This document shows positions 32,565 to 39,730 of a DNA stretch of 64,000 bases, in pieces. Where the stretch lies: assembly GCF_042219825.1 (NCBI RefSeq), contig NZ_JBHJHQ010000008.1, forward strand, positions 186,001 through 250,000, given 5' to 3'. The notes below the pieces were generated by a model. It ran no database searches and was not told the DNA's origin. It saw nothing but the letters and a program-made list of their open reading frames with translations. A program made the position numbers and the translations under genes. How positions within the stretch are numbered: position 1 is the stretch's first letter; the number at the start of each line of letters is the position of its first letter. Origin of the DNA: JBHJHP01 sp042219825 (GTDB lineage Bacteria > Bacteroidota > Bacteroidia > Bacteroidales > UBA5342).

Positions 32565-33732
32565 AGTCATTCTTAAGTCCGGCAAGGACCAATCCATAAG
32601 ACGCTTTCATCCCTGGATTTTTTCCGGAGCCATCAAAAAAATTCTTGGCGAAGTGAAAGAAGGTGATGTGGTTCATGTATACGACAATAAAGATGAATTT
32701 CTTGGCATGGGTCACTACCAGCCAGGCTCCATTATGGTGCGCATTTTATCGTTCACTGAAAAAGAACCGGATGATAAATTCTGGTTCAACAAACTGCAAC
32801 AGGCCTGGGAACTGCGCAAGTCTCTCGGTCTGATTTCTGAAAGCAACAATACGTACCGTTTGGTTCATGCAGAAGGCGATGGACTATCAGGTCTGATCAT
32901 TGATATGTACAACGGCATTGCGGTTATGCAGTCTCATTCTCTAGGCATGTGGTTGATCCGTGAAAAACTGGCTGCCATGCTTAAAGAGCTGATGGGCGAC
33001 AATCTGAAAGCCATTTACGATAAATCGGAAAACACACTCCCGTTTATGGCGGGTGCTGATCCGAACAACGCATTTCTGCTGGGTGACAGCACCGAAGATA
33101 TTGCCATGGAATACGGTCTGAAATTTAAGGTTGACTGGTTAAAAGGGCAAAAAACAGGTTTTTTTGTGGATCAGCGCGAAAACCGGAAATTGCTGGAGAA
33201 ATATTCTAAAGACCGAGATGTGTTGAACATGTTTTGTTACACCGGAGGCTTCTCTTTTTATGCCATGCGTGGTGGAGCCAACCTGGTGCATTCTGTTGAC
33301 AGTTCGGCACGTGCCATAGATCTGACCAGGGAGAATGTGGAACTTAATTTCCCGGGTGACAAGAGGCATGATGCTTTTGCGGTGGACGCCTTTAAGTATC
33401 TGGAAGATATCAAAGATAAATATGATCTGATTATTCTGGATCCTCCGGCCTTTGCCAAACATAAAAATGTATTACACAATGCACTTCAGGGCTATAAAAA
33501 GCTGAACGCCAAAGCATTTGAACAGATCCGCAAAGGAGGTATCATCTTTACTTTTTCGTGTTCGCAGGTTGTAACCCGCGACATGTTCCGCAAAACGGTT
33601 TTCACTGCTGCGGCTCAATCAGGTCGCTTTGTACGCATTCTTCATCAACTGGAACAACCTGCTGATCACCCTGTGAATATTTACCATCCCGAAAGCGAGT
33701 ACCTGAAAGGTCTCGTGCTTTATGTGGAATAA
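32548..33732 (+). CDS. rlmI: 23S rRNA (cytosine) methyltransferase, RlmI family
   Basis: 394 residues. The N-terminal PUA-like domain (KVILKSGKDQSIRRFHPWIFSGAI...VHVYDN) is followed by an EEHEE segment and a Rossmann methyltransferase with VLNMFCYTGGFSFYAMRGGA (motif I), LIILDPPAFAKHK (motif IV) and FSCSQVV (catalytic Cys). E. coli RlmI makes m5C1962 in 23S rRNA. I chose ATG 32548 because it begins the PUA domain (MSNYAKVILK). An upstream in-frame ATG at 32485 lies deep inside the exonuclease gene. Confidence 0.88.
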   Translation: MSNYAKVILKSGKDQSIRRFHPWIFSGAIKKILGEVKEGDVVHVYDNKDEFLGMGHYQPGSIMVRILSFTEKEPDDKFWFNKLQQAWELRKSLGLISESNNTYRLVHAEGDGLSGLIIDMYNGIAVMQSHSLGMWLIREKLAAMLKELMGDNLKAIYDKSENTLPFMAGADPNNAFLLGDSTEDIAMEYGLKFKVDWLKGQKTGFFVDQRENRKLLEKYSKDRDVLNMFCYTGGFSFYAMRGGANLVHSVDSSARAIDLTRENVELNFPGDKRHDAFAVDAFKYLEDIKDKYDLIILDPPAFAKHKNVLHNALQGYKKLNAKAFEQIRKGGIIFTFSCSQVVTRDMFRKTVFTAAAQSGRFVRILHQLEQPADHPVNIYHPESEYLKGLVLYVE

Positions 33733-33744
33733 AAACAAATTATT

Positions 33745-35070
33745 TTGAGATTTGACGAACTGAAATTTGACGATTCTGTACTTGAAGGCATCGACGCCAT
33801 GGGCTTCGAAACCATGACTCCTGTTCAGGAACAAGCCATGCCTTTTATTATGGATGGACGCGATATGATTGCCTGTGCACAAACAGGAACAGGTAAAACG
33901 GCGGCATTTATGTTGCCGGTACTGAATGCTCTGCATAAAAGTCATTCCGACACTAAAGTAAAGGCATTGGTACTGGTCCCCACGCGGGAGCTGGCCATAC
34001 AGATTGATCAGCAAATCCAGGGATTTGCCTATTTTCTGAACGTATCGGCCCTTGCCATTTATGGTGGAAATGACTCCATGAACTGGGATGTACAGCGTAA
34101 AGCCATTACTTCGGGCGTGGATGTTATTGTGGCCACGCCGGGCCGTTTAATACAGCATCTGAACCTGAAATATGTGGACCTTACAGGTGTGGAACACTTT
34201 ATTCTTGATGAGGCCGACCGTATGCTCGACATGGGATTTTACGACGATATCGTAAAGATCCACAAATACATGCCACAGAAAAAGCAAACGCTCATGTTTT
34301 CGGCAACTATGCCTAAAAAGATCCGTGATCTGGCCAAAACAATTTTGTATAACCCGCATGAGATAAATATTGCGATTTCGAAACCTGCTGAAAAGATCAT
34401 GCAGGTGGCCTACATGCTTTACCCGAACCAAAAAATTCCGTTAGTCAGGCATTTGCTAACCAATAAGGAAATGACGAGTGTTCTGATTTTTTCATCTACC
34501 AAGTCAGCTGTAAAAGAGATGGCAATGGATCTTAAACGTCAGAAGCTTAATGCTCAGGCCATCCATTCTGATCTTGAACAAAAAGAACGGGAAGCAATAC
34601 TCAGGGAATTCAGAAACCGTAAAGTACAAATTCTCGTTGCCACGGATATCCTGGCACGGGGCATTGATATTGAAAATATCGATCTGGTAATGAATTTCGA
34701 TGTACCATCTGATCCGGAAGATTATGTACACCGTATTGGACGTACAGCAAGGGCTGAAAAAGAAGGCTTGGCCATAACATTTATCACCGAAAAGGACCAG
34801 GATAAATTTGCCCGGATTGAACAACTGATTGAACGGGAAATCTACAAAGCTCCGGTCCCTCCTGAATTCGGAGATACACCGGAATATAACCCCAGAAAAC
34901 GCAGTGGTGGCGGGAACAGAAACTACCGTAAGAAATTTAACAAACCAGGCAACAAAGGCAAGAAACATTTTCATAAAAAGGATAATAAACCAACGCATCC
35001 TAATGCCCATCATGGTGACAAAAAACACCAGGGCAAACATCACAAGCCGGATCAGGGAAAAAAGGATTAA
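33745..35070 (+). CDS. DEAD-box RNA helicase
   Basis: 441 residues with all core motifs: Q motif MTPVQEQAMP, AQTGTGKTAAF, PTRELA, LDEADRMLDMGF, SATMP, ATDILARGIDI, HRIGRTARAEKEG. The C-terminal ~60 residues are a low-complexity Lys/His/Gly tail (NKPGNKGKKHFHKKDNK...) that probably binds RNA nonspecifically, as in cold-adaptation helicases. The start codon is TTG at 33745; the next Met is inside the Q region, so TTG is needed for a full N-terminus (MRFDELKFDDSVLEGIDAMGF). It lies 12 bp behind rlmI, so an RNA-metabolism operon is likely. Confidence 0.92.
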   Translation: MRFDELKFDDSVLEGIDAMGFETMTPVQEQAMPFIMDGRDMIACAQTGTGKTAAFMLPVLNALHKSHSDTKVKALVLVPTRELAIQIDQQIQGFAYFLNVSALAIYGGNDSMNWDVQRKAITSGVDVIVATPGRLIQHLNLKYVDLTGVEHFILDEADRMLDMGFYDDIVKIHKYMPQKKQTLMFSATMPKKIRDLAKTILYNPHEINIAISKPAEKIMQVAYMLYPNQKIPLVRHLLTNKEMTSVLIFSSTKSAVKEMAMDLKRQKLNAQAIHSDLEQKEREAILREFRNRKVQILVATDILARGIDIENIDLVMNFDVPSDPEDYVHRIGRTARAEKEGLAITFITEKDQDKFARIEQLIEREIYKAPVPPEFGDTPEYNPRKRSGGGNRNYRKKFNKPGNKGKKHFHKKDNKPTHPNAHHGDKKHQGKHHKPDQGKKD

Positions 35071-35091
35071 TGCGGAAATCGGTATAATAAG

Positions 35092-35222
35092 TCCGGGCTG
35101 TAAGCCCAGCTTGATTAAGCCAAAGCAAAACGAGGTGGCGCTTTGGGTATCAGGTGATCCAAATTTTCATCCGCGCTGCCCCGCCTTCGCGGAGCTATGG
35201 CAGAGCAAGGAAGGGTAGGTTA
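35092..35222 (-). repeat. REP hairpin repeat, copy C (solitary, inverted and extended)
   Basis: On the minus strand it reads like the 3' end of the transposase element: GTTAACCT, then TTGGATCACCTGATACC, then CCAAAGC...GCTTTGG, then GGGCT-tac-AGCCC and GGA. Between GTTAACCT (35215-35222) and the shared block it carries about 50 bp absent from copy B, which itself folds (CCGC-cttc-GCGG; CTGCC/GGCAG). No transposase lies beside it. It sits between convergent helicase and recG genes. Confidence 0.8.
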
Positions 35223-35226
35223 ACAT

Positions 35227-37329
35227 CTAGGAAATCATGCCCCAGTTAATGCGTTTATATGAAAGTTTAGTGAGCTGTTTGGAGAAAATAATATTGGACT
35301 CCTTCTCAAGCAGAGGATCATCATCAAGCACCTTTCCTGCCTCATCACGGGCCAGTTGTAAAATCTGCCCATCCTTTGCCAGGTTGGCAATTTTCAGATC
35401 GAATGGCAGTCCGCTTTGCTGCGTTCCTTCCAGATCACCCGGTCCGCGAAGTTTCAGGTCAGCCTCCGCAATTTCAAAACCATCGGTCGTTGCCACCATT
35501 GTTTCCAGGCGCTTTCGTCCATCTTCAGAAAGTTTCGGCGATGACACCAGAATACAATAGGACTGCTCTCCCCCACGACCAACTCGACCACGCAGCTGAT
35601 GCAGCTGGCTGAGGCCAAACCGTTCTGCACTTTCAATCACCATCACAGTGGCATTCGGCACGTCCACACCGACTTCAATCACCGTTGTAGCCACCATTAT
35701 ATGTGTTTCGCCCTTTTTAAACCGCATCATTTCCGCATCTTTTTCCGACGGTTTCATCTTTCCGTGTACCATGCTGATTTTTAAATGCGGAAAATGCTTT
35801 TTCATGTATTCATAGCCTTCTTCCAGGTTCTTGTAATCGAGCGCTTCAGACTCCTGGATCAATGGATAAACCATGTAAACCTGCTGCCCCAACGCCACCT
35901 GCTTATCAATAAATTCATTAATGGCTTTGCGTTTCTTTTCGTAAAAATGAGCCGTCTTTATGGGCTTGCGACCGGGCGGTAATTCATCAATCACCGACAC
36001 ATCCAGATCGCCGTAAAGAGTCATAGCCAGCGTCCGCGGAATTGGCGTAGCTGTCATCACCAGCACATGTGGCGGAACCGTATTTTTTTTCCATAAGCGT
36101 GCCCGCTGAGCCACACCAAACCGGTGCTGCTCATCAATAATTACCAGGCCCAGATTATGAAACTTCACTGTATCTTCTATCAGGGCATGTGTACCAACCA
36201 GTATCTGCATCCCGCCGTTCTGAAGTTGTTCATGCAGTATGGTCCGGTCCGATTTTTTAGTACTCCCGGTCAGCAGTCCTACTTTAACATCCATGCCATC
36301 CAACATTCCGACCAGCGTATTATAGTGTTGATTTGCCAGTATTTCGGTCGGCGCCATCATGGTGGCCTGATAACCGTTATCCAGTGCGATCAGCATCACC
36401 ATAAGAGCCACCAGGGTTTTACCACTCCCCACATCACCCTGCAACAGACGGTTCATCTGTTTTCCGGATCCTGCATCCTGCCGAATTTCACGGATTACAC
36501 GTTTTTGGGCATCTGTCAGTTCGAAAGGGAGACAGGTTTTATAAAAGGTGTTCAGCAGATGACCGACCGTGCTGAAAACATGCCCTTTCATACCTGCAGA
36601 GCGCCTGTTTTTTAAGCGCAGAATATTCAACTGAATATAGAACAGTTCCTCAAACTTTAAGCGTTCAGTTGCTTTTGCCAGCTTCTGATGACCCGTTGGA
36701 AAGTGAACCTCACGCAGTGCCTCGGTTAAGGTTGGGAAATGATGCTTTTGAATTAACCAGGCCGGTAACGTTTCCGTCAACCTGCTATTCATGGTTTCAA
36801 ATGCGTTGATCACCAATCCGAGCATGGCTTTGGAATTCAGGAAGCTGCTTTTCATTTTTTCCGTGGTGGGATAAGCTGCCTGCAAGCCTGATGTATAAGC
36901 TTTCTTTTCTGCTTCGTCGTATTTTTCCAGTTCAGGATGAACCACATTTACCCTGCCGTTAAAAAGTGAAGGCTTCCCGAACAGAATATAATCCACATCC
37001 GTTTTCAATGATTTGGCGATATATTTTATCCCTTTGAACCAGACGAGTTCTATGGATCCGGTATCATCCGAAAAAATGGCATTTAAACGTTGTTTGTATC
37101 CTTTTCCGGTTGTATCCATTGTTTTAATCCGGCCAATCAACTGCACATAAGGCATTCCGGCTGTAATTTCCCGGACCTTAAAAAACCGGGAACGGTCAAT
37201 ATATTTATAGGGGAAATAATACAGCAGGTCTTCGATGGTTCCGATTCCGGCTTCCTGTTTCAGGATGATAGCCCGCTTTGGCCCAACTCCTTTTAAATAG
37301 GTTATATCTGTTTCGTGCAACTCTGCCAT
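35227..37329 (-). CDS. recG: ATP-dependent DNA helicase RecG
   Basis: About 700 residues. N-terminal wedge/OB region (YLKGVGPKRAIILKQEAGIGTIEDLLYYFP), Walker A GDVGSGKTLVALM, DEQHRFG (DExH box), MTATPIPRTLAMT, and RVGRGGEQSYC. It remodels stalled replication forks and branched DNA. The longest frame starts at 37365, but a TATTTTTG promoter box lies at 37344-37351, so the start is MAELHETDITYL at 37329 (or MTM at 37335). Confidence 0.95.
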   Translation of the reverse strand: MAELHETDITYLKGVGPKRAIILKQEAGIGTIEDLLYYFPYKYIDRSRFFKVREITAGMPYVQLIGRIKTMDTTGKGYKQRLNAIFSDDTGSIELVWFKGIKYIAKSLKTDVDYILFGKPSLFNGRVNVVHPELEKYDEAEKKAYTSGLQAAYPTTEKMKSSFLNSKAMLGLVINAFETMNSRLTETLPAWLIQKHHFPTLTEALREVHFPTGHQKLAKATERLKFEELFYIQLNILRLKNRRSAGMKGHVFSTVGHLLNTFYKTCLPFELTDAQKRVIREIRQDAGSGKQMNRLLQGDVGSGKTLVALMVMLIALDNGYQATMMAPTEILANQHYNTLVGMLDGMDVKVGLLTGSTKKSDRTILHEQLQNGGMQILVGTHALIEDTVKFHNLGLVIIDEQHRFGVAQRARLWKKNTVPPHVLVMTATPIPRTLAMTLYGDLDVSVIDELPPGRKPIKTAHFYEKKRKAINEFIDKQVALGQQVYMVYPLIQESEALDYKNLEEGYEYMKKHFPHLKISMVHGKMKPSEKDAEMMRFKKGETHIMVATTVIEVGVDVPNATVMVIESAERFGLSQLHQLRGRVGRGGEQSYCILVSSPKLSEDGRKRLETMVATTDGFEIAEADLKLRGPGDLEGTQQSGLPFDLKIANLAKDGQILQLARDEAGKVLDDDPLLEKESNIIFSKQLTKLSYKRINWGMIS

Positions 37330-37343
37330 GGTCATGCAAAAAA

Positions 37344-37351
37344 CAAAAATA
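37344..37351 (-). promoter_or_regulatory. -7 promoter box of recG
   Basis: The minus strand reads TATTTTTG (TAnnTTTG) 15 bp before the ATG at 37329. It decides the start codon. Confidence 0.45.
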
Positions 37352-37500
37352 ATTAAAAGACACAAGAATCAAGTCCCGAAAAATACAAATCTATGATTTG
37401 ATATTTTACGAGGATCCTCGAAAATTGAAGCAATTAAAAATTGCGAATTTTAGGGAACACAAGATTCACAAGAGTACTATCAATATGCAGAGAGTCTTCT

Positions 37501-37600
37501 GCGAAACTCTGCGCTTTACTCTGCAATCATCTGCGAGAAACAAAATATCTGTTACATCCTTACATCGTCAGGTTCAATAATCCTTTTCATGATGGCGTAT
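37501..37600. repeat. 100-bp direct repeat, left copy (luxR 3'-end remnant)
   Basis: Matches 38221-38320 at about 94 of 100 positions, exactly 720 bp apart. Minus-strand bases 37557-37600 still encode YAIMKRIIEPDDVRM and a stop, the C-terminus of the LuxR protein, but nothing of that gene continues beyond 37600. It is a partial duplicate of the regulator's 3' end and its downstream sequence. The rest of 37366-37623 shows no gene. Confidence 0.85.
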
Positions 37601-37623
37601 AGGTAAACTGTATAGATCGACGG

Positions 37624-38058
37624 TTATTCTTTGTTCCCGAATCGGTATCGAATTCCCCAGGCCCCCTGGAGCAAACCAAATTCAGCATCCACATCATACG
37701 TGGGTTGAAGTTCAACATGCATTGAAAACCGTTTGTATTTTTCCAGTGGAATGAACTGTACGCCAACGGGAAATACTACACCTGTTAACACATTCATGTT
37801 TCCGCCAAAACCTACATATACATTATGAAACTCCTTATTAACAACATTAAAGCAGATTACCAGTTCAGGTGTAATATCGTCAAATCCGGTATTACTGTAT
37901 AATCTGAGTTCAGACCAGAATCTTTCTGAGAAGTTATATGCAAGTCCTGCCTTTGACAGAGAAGAGTTGTAATATGATAAGCTTAACTGAGAATATCCTT
38001 TAGCTGAACAGAATAAAACAAAAATAAGTAAGATCAGGATTTTTTTTGAGGTTCTCAT
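37624..38058 (-). CDS. Small outer-membrane beta-barrel-like protein
   Basis: About 144 residues; the start MRTSKKILILLIFVLFCSAKGYSQ gives a clean signal peptide (an ATG 6 codons upstream at 38076 is possible). The mature part is amphipathic beta (LSLSYYNSSLSKAGLAYNFSERFWSELRLYSNT, FSMHVELQPTYDVDAEFGLLQGAWGIRYRFG) and ends in an aromatic-rich strand like outer-membrane barrels. Function unknown. It lies between the two copies of the 100-bp direct repeat, which suggests that it came with the duplication or insertion. Confidence 0.6.
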   Translation of the reverse strand: MRTSKKILILLIFVLFCSAKGYSQLSLSYYNSSLSKAGLAYNFSERFWSELRLYSNTGFDDITPELVICFNVVNKEFHNVYVGFGGNMNVLTGVVFPVGVQFIPLEKYKRFSMHVELQPTYDVDAEFGLLQGAWGIRYRFGNKE

Positions 38059-38220
38059 ACAAACAGTATTATTCAATTGTCACCTACAAATAAAATAATA
38101 CGAAACCACAAAAACATCACTGAAAACCATTAAAGTATATGTCACTGAAATCAGTGAAAAATCAGATACAAGACTTAAAATATGAATGACAGGATTATAT
38201 CAATCTTTAATTAACACTTT

Positions 38221-38320
38221 GCGAAACTCTGCGTTTTACTCTGCGATCATCTGCGAGAAACAAAATATCCGTTACATCCTCACATCGTCAGGTTCAATAA
38301 TTTTTTTCATGATGGCGTAT
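38221..38320. repeat. 100-bp direct repeat, right copy
   Basis: Right copy of the 100-bp repeat, overlapping the 3' end of the intact luxR-type gene (its last ~16 codons and 51 bp downstream). Six mismatches to the left copy, two of them in adjacent bases of the coding part. Confidence 0.85.
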
Positions 38321-38877
38321 ACTGTCAATCCGGCAATGGTCTTGATGCCAAGTTTTTCGGTAATATTTTTTCGGTGGGTAATCACGGTATTGGCACTTAT
38401 AAAAAGCTTTTCTGCAATTTCCTTATTGGAATAGCCCTGAGCCACGGCTCTCAACACATCAACTTCGCGGTCACTCAACACATCCGGCATCTCAGAATCT
38501 GCAGCAGATTCAGACGCATTAAAAAAGTCCTGCAATTCCTCCAGAACCTCTTTCTGATTATCTGCATTCAACACCTGATATGGTAGTGACTTATCCTTTT
38601 TAAGGTCTACACCAATCACCATAATTTTAACCTCAGAATCCAGTTTACGAAGCTTATTTACGCTTTCAGCTTTGGGTTCCGGTAAAATATCATCACTCAT
38701 GATGAGATAATTCACCGGGTTTTCATGGGAAAGACTTTGAATGATACTTTTAAAATCATTCATCTCTATAATATCCGGTTCATTGCCCAGCACGCTCAGC
38801 ATGGTTTTAATTCCAAACCGGCACATAAACTGTCCGGAAGCAATAATAAGCGTGTCTTTTTTGTCAGTGTGAACCAT
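38272..38877 (-). CDS. LuxR-type regulator with degenerate receiver domain
   Basis: 201 residues. Residues ~135-201 are a LuxR/GerE HTH (LSDREVDVLRAVAQGYSNKEIAEKLFISANTVITHRKNITEKLGI). Residues ~8-120 have a receiver fold, but the acidic pair after strand 1 is replaced (LIIASGQF where LIVDDH is usual). The expected phospho-Asp region reads LIMSDDIL, so phosphorylation is doubtful. It overlaps the upstream hemerythrin gene by 14 bp, so the two are coupled. A role in responding to nitric oxide, oxygen or iron-sulfur stress is inferred from that partner only. Confidence 0.8.
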   Translation of the reverse strand: MVHTDKKDTLIIASGQFMCRFGIKTMLSVLGNEPDIIEMNDFKSIIQSLSHENPVNYLIMSDDILPEPKAESVNKLRKLDSEVKIMVIGVDLKKDKSLPYQVLNADNQKEVLEELQDFFNASESAADSEMPDVLSDREVDVLRAVAQGYSNKEIAEKLFISANTVITHRKNITEKLGIKTIAGLTVYAIMKKIIEPDDVRM

Positions 38878-39616
38878 TGATCTCCAAAGCGATTTTTTCG
38901 AGTAGTTTAACTTTCGGTATCAGAACTTTATCCTCAATACGGGAATGGTCTTCCAGATCCGCTTCCAGTCGAAAGAGTTCTGTCAGCAGTTTCTGACACA
39001 GCTCCTTGCATAACAAGGGCGGAAGATACTTAATGATCAGATTCTTCAGATCGCTGAGCTTAACCTCCAGATCTTCATGATTGCGCTCATATTCCTCTAT
39101 GGGCTCATGATCCAGTTCATTCTTCAGGTGAGGCGGAATCTGTGCATGTTCCACGGCTTCCTCCAGCTCGAGCACATAGGGGAATATATTCTTATCCTCC
39201 TCTTCAAGGTGTTTGACGAGTTCTGTCCTGTAGTCCCTGAAAAAATCATTTAACAGTTTAATGTTTTTATGGTTTTCCTCATTGACTGTTTCCTGCATTT
39301 TGTCAATATATCCCTGAATCTCAGGAATCTTATCTTTCAGATACCACCGGTGTGTATTGGACAAATATTTAATTATCAGCTTTGCCGGATAATTCTGCAG
39401 CTGTTCCTGCGGGAAATACTGATGGTTATGAAAAGAGTTGATGATCTCCAGAAAAAACAGCGCATTGATCCTGTTATCGTGACACACTTCAGAGATCGTT
39501 TTATTCCCAAATCCATATTCGATACCAAAGCGGCCAATGATGGGAATTAAGCGGTAATCTCTGTGGATCACATCCGCCATCTTTGTATGTTCTGTAAAAG
39601 GTAAAACCGAATTCAT
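38864..39616 (-). CDS. RIC/ScdA-like hemerythrin-domain protein
   Basis: 250 residues. The N-terminal ~60 residues resemble the ScdA_N/DUF542 domain of iron-sulfur cluster repair proteins, but the usual YCCGG pair of cysteines is replaced by YGFGN. Residues ~85-245 are a hemerythrin four-helix bundle with di-iron ligands: H in NTHRWY, HxxxE in KHLEEEDKNIFPY, H in NHEDLE, HxxxE in DHSRIEDKVLIP. Members repair iron-sulfur clusters damaged by nitric oxide or peroxide, or sense oxygen. Loss of the Cys pair could change it from donor to sensor. The coupled LuxR gene supports a signalling role (inference). Confidence 0.82.
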   Translation of the reverse strand: MNSVLPFTEHTKMADVIHRDYRLIPIIGRFGIEYGFGNKTISEVCHDNRINALFFLEIINSFHNHQYFPQEQLQNYPAKLIIKYLSNTHRWYLKDKIPEIQGYIDKMQETVNEENHKNIKLLNDFFRDYRTELVKHLEEEDKNIFPYVLELEEAVEHAQIPPHLKNELDHEPIEEYERNHEDLEVKLSDLKNLIIKYLPPLLCKELCQKLLTELFRLEADLEDHSRIEDKVLIPKVKLLEKIALEINGSH

Positions 39617-39730
39617 TATGTCAACACATTATCAGATTCATAATTAAAACGCTTTGAACTCAAATAAGTTGATCTCAAATGCAAAAGTCATATAAAAAGG
39701 ATGCTGCCTGAACGAAATTTATCGGGGTGA

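Noticed and set aside
34504..35043. 179-codon minus-strand reading frame
   Set aside because: Antisense to the DEAD-box helicase, including its low-complexity tail, which explains the hydrophobic, Phe-rich translation.
36124..36615. 163-codon plus-strand reading frame
   Set aside because: Antisense to recG helicase motifs; no domain and no ribosome-binding context.
37330..37365. Upstream start of recG
   Set aside because: A -7 promoter box sits at 37344-37351, inside the extension, and RecG proteins begin near MAEL.
37501..37600. Second luxR gene
   Set aside because: Only the last 15 codons and stop are present; it is a repeat fragment, not a gene.
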